From CAZJOD01 sp964547525 (GTDB lineage Bacteria; Bacillota; Clostridia; JAAYHZ01), in contig CAZJOD010000179.1 in NCBI GenBank assembly GCA_964547525.1, forward strand, positions 1-7,345: a stretch of 7,345 nucleotides of DNA, written 5' to 3'. The notes under the pieces were generated by a model that saw nothing but the letters and a program-made list of their open reading frames with translations, was not told the origin of the DNA and searched no databases. A program made the translations under genes and the position numbers. This document shows positions 5,948 to 7,345 of the stretch, piece by piece (positions within the stretch are counted from its first letter, which is position 1; each line of letters opens with the position of its first letter).

Positions 5948-5977
5948 TTGTAATTCATACCAAAATTATAATAAAAT
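5948..5977 (+). promoter_or_regulatory. Possible promoter upstream of the second propeller gene
   Basis: TTGTAA (5948-5953) lies 18 bp from TAAAAT (5972-5977). A perfect TATAAT also occurs at 5967-5972 but has no -35 at proper distance. A start near 5984 would fall at the edge of the conserved 16-mer TATGATTTCACTGCAA (5985-6000) and give a leader of about 150 nt containing repeat element B. The sequence is very AT-rich, so this is weak. Confidence 0.3.
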
Positions 5978-6111
5978 ATATATATATGATTTCACTGCAA
6001 TAGATTACATTATGCTGTGAACCGGGGTGCACCGGTGCCGATTTGTCATTGAAAATACCTTTACCAGTAAAAAAAGTTTATGTAGTAGAACCATATTAGA
6101 TAAAAATTATA
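5972..6111. repeat. Inverted-repeat element B, shorter relative of element A (about 140 bp)
   Basis: The left end has the same 16 bases as element A, TATGATTTCACTGCAA (5985-6000), again preceded by TAAAATA. The right end (about 6059-6098: CCAGTAAAAAAAG, then TGTAGTAGAACCA) matches the right end of element A (CAGTAAAAATAG, then TGCAGTAGAATCA) and is an imperfect inverse of its own left end. The centres of the two elements are unrelated. Here the centre carries a GC-rich hairpin, ACCGG/CCGGT around GGTGCA (6021-6036). Shared ends with different middles suggest a family of small non-autonomous elements or a conserved folded RNA/DNA module. It fills most of the 289-bp gap before the second propeller gene. 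The outer limits are uncertain. Confidence 0.5.
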
Positions 6112-6123
6112 GTCAAAATGTCT

Positions 6124-6130
6124 AAGGAGG
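6124..6130 (+). promoter_or_regulatory. Ribosome-binding site of the second propeller gene
   Basis: AAGGAGG is placed 7 nt before the ATG at 6138, a near-perfect Shine-Dalgarno sequence that confirms the start. It lies just outside the right end of repeat element B. Confidence 0.8.
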
Positions 6131-6137
6131 AGCGGAT

Positions 6138-7310
6138 ATGAGCGTTAATGTGGTTATTAAAGATGTTGATGTTTTTTTGGATTTACGGGATAGAGGCTTC
6201 AAAGATGTTATTGTCGGAACACTTTTTGATGAAGATGACAAACGACTGACTTTTAGATTCGGGCATAGCCTTATATCTGATTATGTGGAAGACGATTGGG
6301 TAGGAACCCATGACTTTTCAACTTTTTCTTTGGATGGTGGAAAGACATGGAGTGATCCTGAGCAGGTCGTATCGGAAAGAGTAAAAAATCCTTTAAAAGA
6401 AAGTATGAGCTTCGGACCTTTTTTCAGAACGAATAAAGGTACCGTGCTATACAGAGGAATACATCAGGTATTGGATGCACCTGAGGGTACAAGGCATAAT
6501 GATATGTCTCTTAGGGATTATACATTATTATATGCTAGGAAGGAAAAAAACCAAACCGATTTTACTATTATCGAATGGCCGTCGGGAACGTTTATGGGAG
6601 AACAATTTTTTGAAGGAGGTTTACAGCTGCCTTCAGGAAGATTAATTTTCACTATGTGGGGTATTTCGGTAAGAGGTGAAAATTGGCGGTGTGGCGTTCT
6701 TATAAGTGATGATGACGGAAAAACCTGGAGATTTAGAACTGTAGGTTATGAACCGGATTTGTCTATTCGTGATAATCCGAAGCAACCTGCTGGTTATAAT
6801 GAACAGACTTTATTCTTAACAAAGGAGGGAAAGCTTGTTTCAATAATTCGTGGGCGTGAAAAGTTAGGACGTGGTGTCAAAGGCGGTGGGAAATCGGATA
6901 CATGGTTTTTCCGATCTGAATCATCCGATCAAGGTGAAACATGGTCACAGCCTGTTCCTACTGATCTGCCGGGTACCGGAGCGACAATAGGACAAGGGCT
7001 GACACTACCGGACGGATCATTTTTAATTGGCTGCCGTGTACCGTATTCACGGGAATATTATCATTTACCGGAAAAAGATCTTTTCGGACTAAATCTTGCA
7101 CGAAGCTTTGATGAAGGAAAAACATGGAAACCTGTCCGATTCATACAACGGGATCATGACGGTAATGCATTTAACACTCATCATTGTGCTATGAACGGAT
7201 TTTTCATACCTGCACCGGAGGGTGGATATGATTACATATTCGGTTTCTTCGGTCACGGATACACACCAAAGCTACAAAGGGTACTAAAGGTAAGAATTGA
7301 GATAAAATAA
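6138..7310 (+). CDS. Sialidase-like Asp-box beta-propeller protein (BNR_2 type), cytoplasmic
   Basis: The protein has 390 residues with four canonical Asp boxes at Ser64 (SLDGGKTW), Ser190 (SDDDGKTW), Ser262 (SSDQGETW) and Ser323 (SFDEGKTW), typical of the sialidase-type six-bladed propeller. The segment GYNEQTLFLTKEGKLVSIIRGR (about 219-240) resembles the sialidase region carrying the conserved Glu (here Glu222) and an active-site Arg (Arg238 or Arg240). A later Arg300 (IGCRVPYS) could be another triad member. It therefore looks closer to an active exo-sialidase-like enzyme than the propeller encoded at 3552-4673, with which it shares fold motifs but little direct sequence. No signal peptide is present, so its substrate must be imported. 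It is separated from the UroD-like gene by 289 bp and may have its own promoter. The exact substrate is unknown; sialic acid transport or lyase genes are not in the window. Confidence 0.8.
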   Translation: MSVNVVIKDVDVFLDLRDRGFKDVIVGTLFDEDDKRLTFRFGHSLISDYVEDDWVGTHDFSTFSLDGGKTWSDPEQVVSERVKNPLKESMSFGPFFRTNKGTVLYRGIHQVLDAPEGTRHNDMSLRDYTLLYARKEKNQTDFTIIEWPSGTFMGEQFFEGGLQLPSGRLIFTMWGISVRGENWRCGVLISDDDGKTWRFRTVGYEPDLSIRDNPKQPAGYNEQTLFLTKEGKLVSIIRGREKLGRGVKGGGKSDTWFFRSESSDQGETWSQPVPTDLPGTGATIGQGLTLPDGSFLIGCRVPYSREYYHLPEKDLFGLNLARSFDEGKTWKPVRFIQRDHDGNAFNTHHCAMNGFFIPAPEGGYDYIFGFFGHGYTPKLQRVLKVRIEIK

Positions 7311-7312
7311 AT

Positions 7313-7341
7313 TTGAAAATGAATAAAGAGTCATCTATATA
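7313..7341 (+). promoter_or_regulatory. Possible promoter at the window end
   Basis: TTGAAA (7313-7318, 5 of 6) is 17 bp from TATATA (7336-7341, 4 of 6), directly after the stop codon of the second propeller gene. The same stretch can also be read as the start of a further frame (ATG at 7319, open to the edge), but that lacks an RBS. Neither reading is secure from 35 bases. Confidence 0.25.
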
Positions 7342-7345
7342 TAGT

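Noticed and set aside
5977..5988. TA-dinucleotide run as a microsatellite or promoter
   Set aside because: Too short to be meaningful, and such runs are expected in this composition.
1..7345. CRISPR array, tRNA, rRNA, transposase or phage genes
   Set aside because: No regularly spaced direct repeats, no tRNA- or rRNA-like sequence, and no transposase, integrase or phage motifs in any frame that I could read.

Overview
The window is AT-rich, and every gene reads rightward from an ATG start. Most starts have a strong AGGAGG or AAAGGA ribosome-binding site. Two small lipoproteins, a ROK regulator and this Shine-Dalgarno pattern suggest an anaerobic low-GC Firmicute of the Clostridia type. A host-associated spirochaete cannot be excluded. 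There is no rRNA, tRNA or phylogenetic marker, so the assignment is tentative.

Left part (1-2945). The window opens in the last 49 codons of a membrane protein that looks like the C-terminus of a ChrA-type chromate transporter. A ROK-family regulator follows. It has a good candidate promoter with a perfect palindrome in its spacer, and its kinase residues have decayed, so it is probably a sugar-responsive repressor. Just downstream, with its own RBS, is a lipoprotein with two rhodanese domains, the second lacking the catalytic Cys. After 119 bp comes a small PrcB-type lipoprotein. These two are probably anchored to the outer face of the membrane.

Middle (2946-3551). This 606-bp stretch has no credible gene but is full of structure. 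It contains a roughly 314-bp element with imperfect inverted ends and several internal hairpins, abutting a strong intrinsic terminator. Beyond that lie a cre-like palindrome, nested inverted repeats, and a 13-bp hairpin overlapping a possible promoter directly before the next gene.

Right part (3552-7310). Two cytoplasmic Asp-box (BNR/sialidase-like) beta-propeller proteins, only distantly alike, flank a uroporphyrinogen-decarboxylase-superfamily protein that is not HemE. The first propeller and the UroD-like gene are 71 bp apart and look co-transcribed. The second propeller follows a 289-bp gap that holds a second, shorter copy of the inverted-repeat element. The set looks like a peripheral catabolic cassette for an unidentified glycan or glycoside, perhaps under catabolite or LacI-type control at the cre-like site and/or the ROK regulator. 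That link rests only on gene order.

The most unusual features are the pair of related inverted-repeat elements, which may be MITEs or structured RNAs, and the propeller / UroD-like / propeller arrangement with non-canonical active-site residues.
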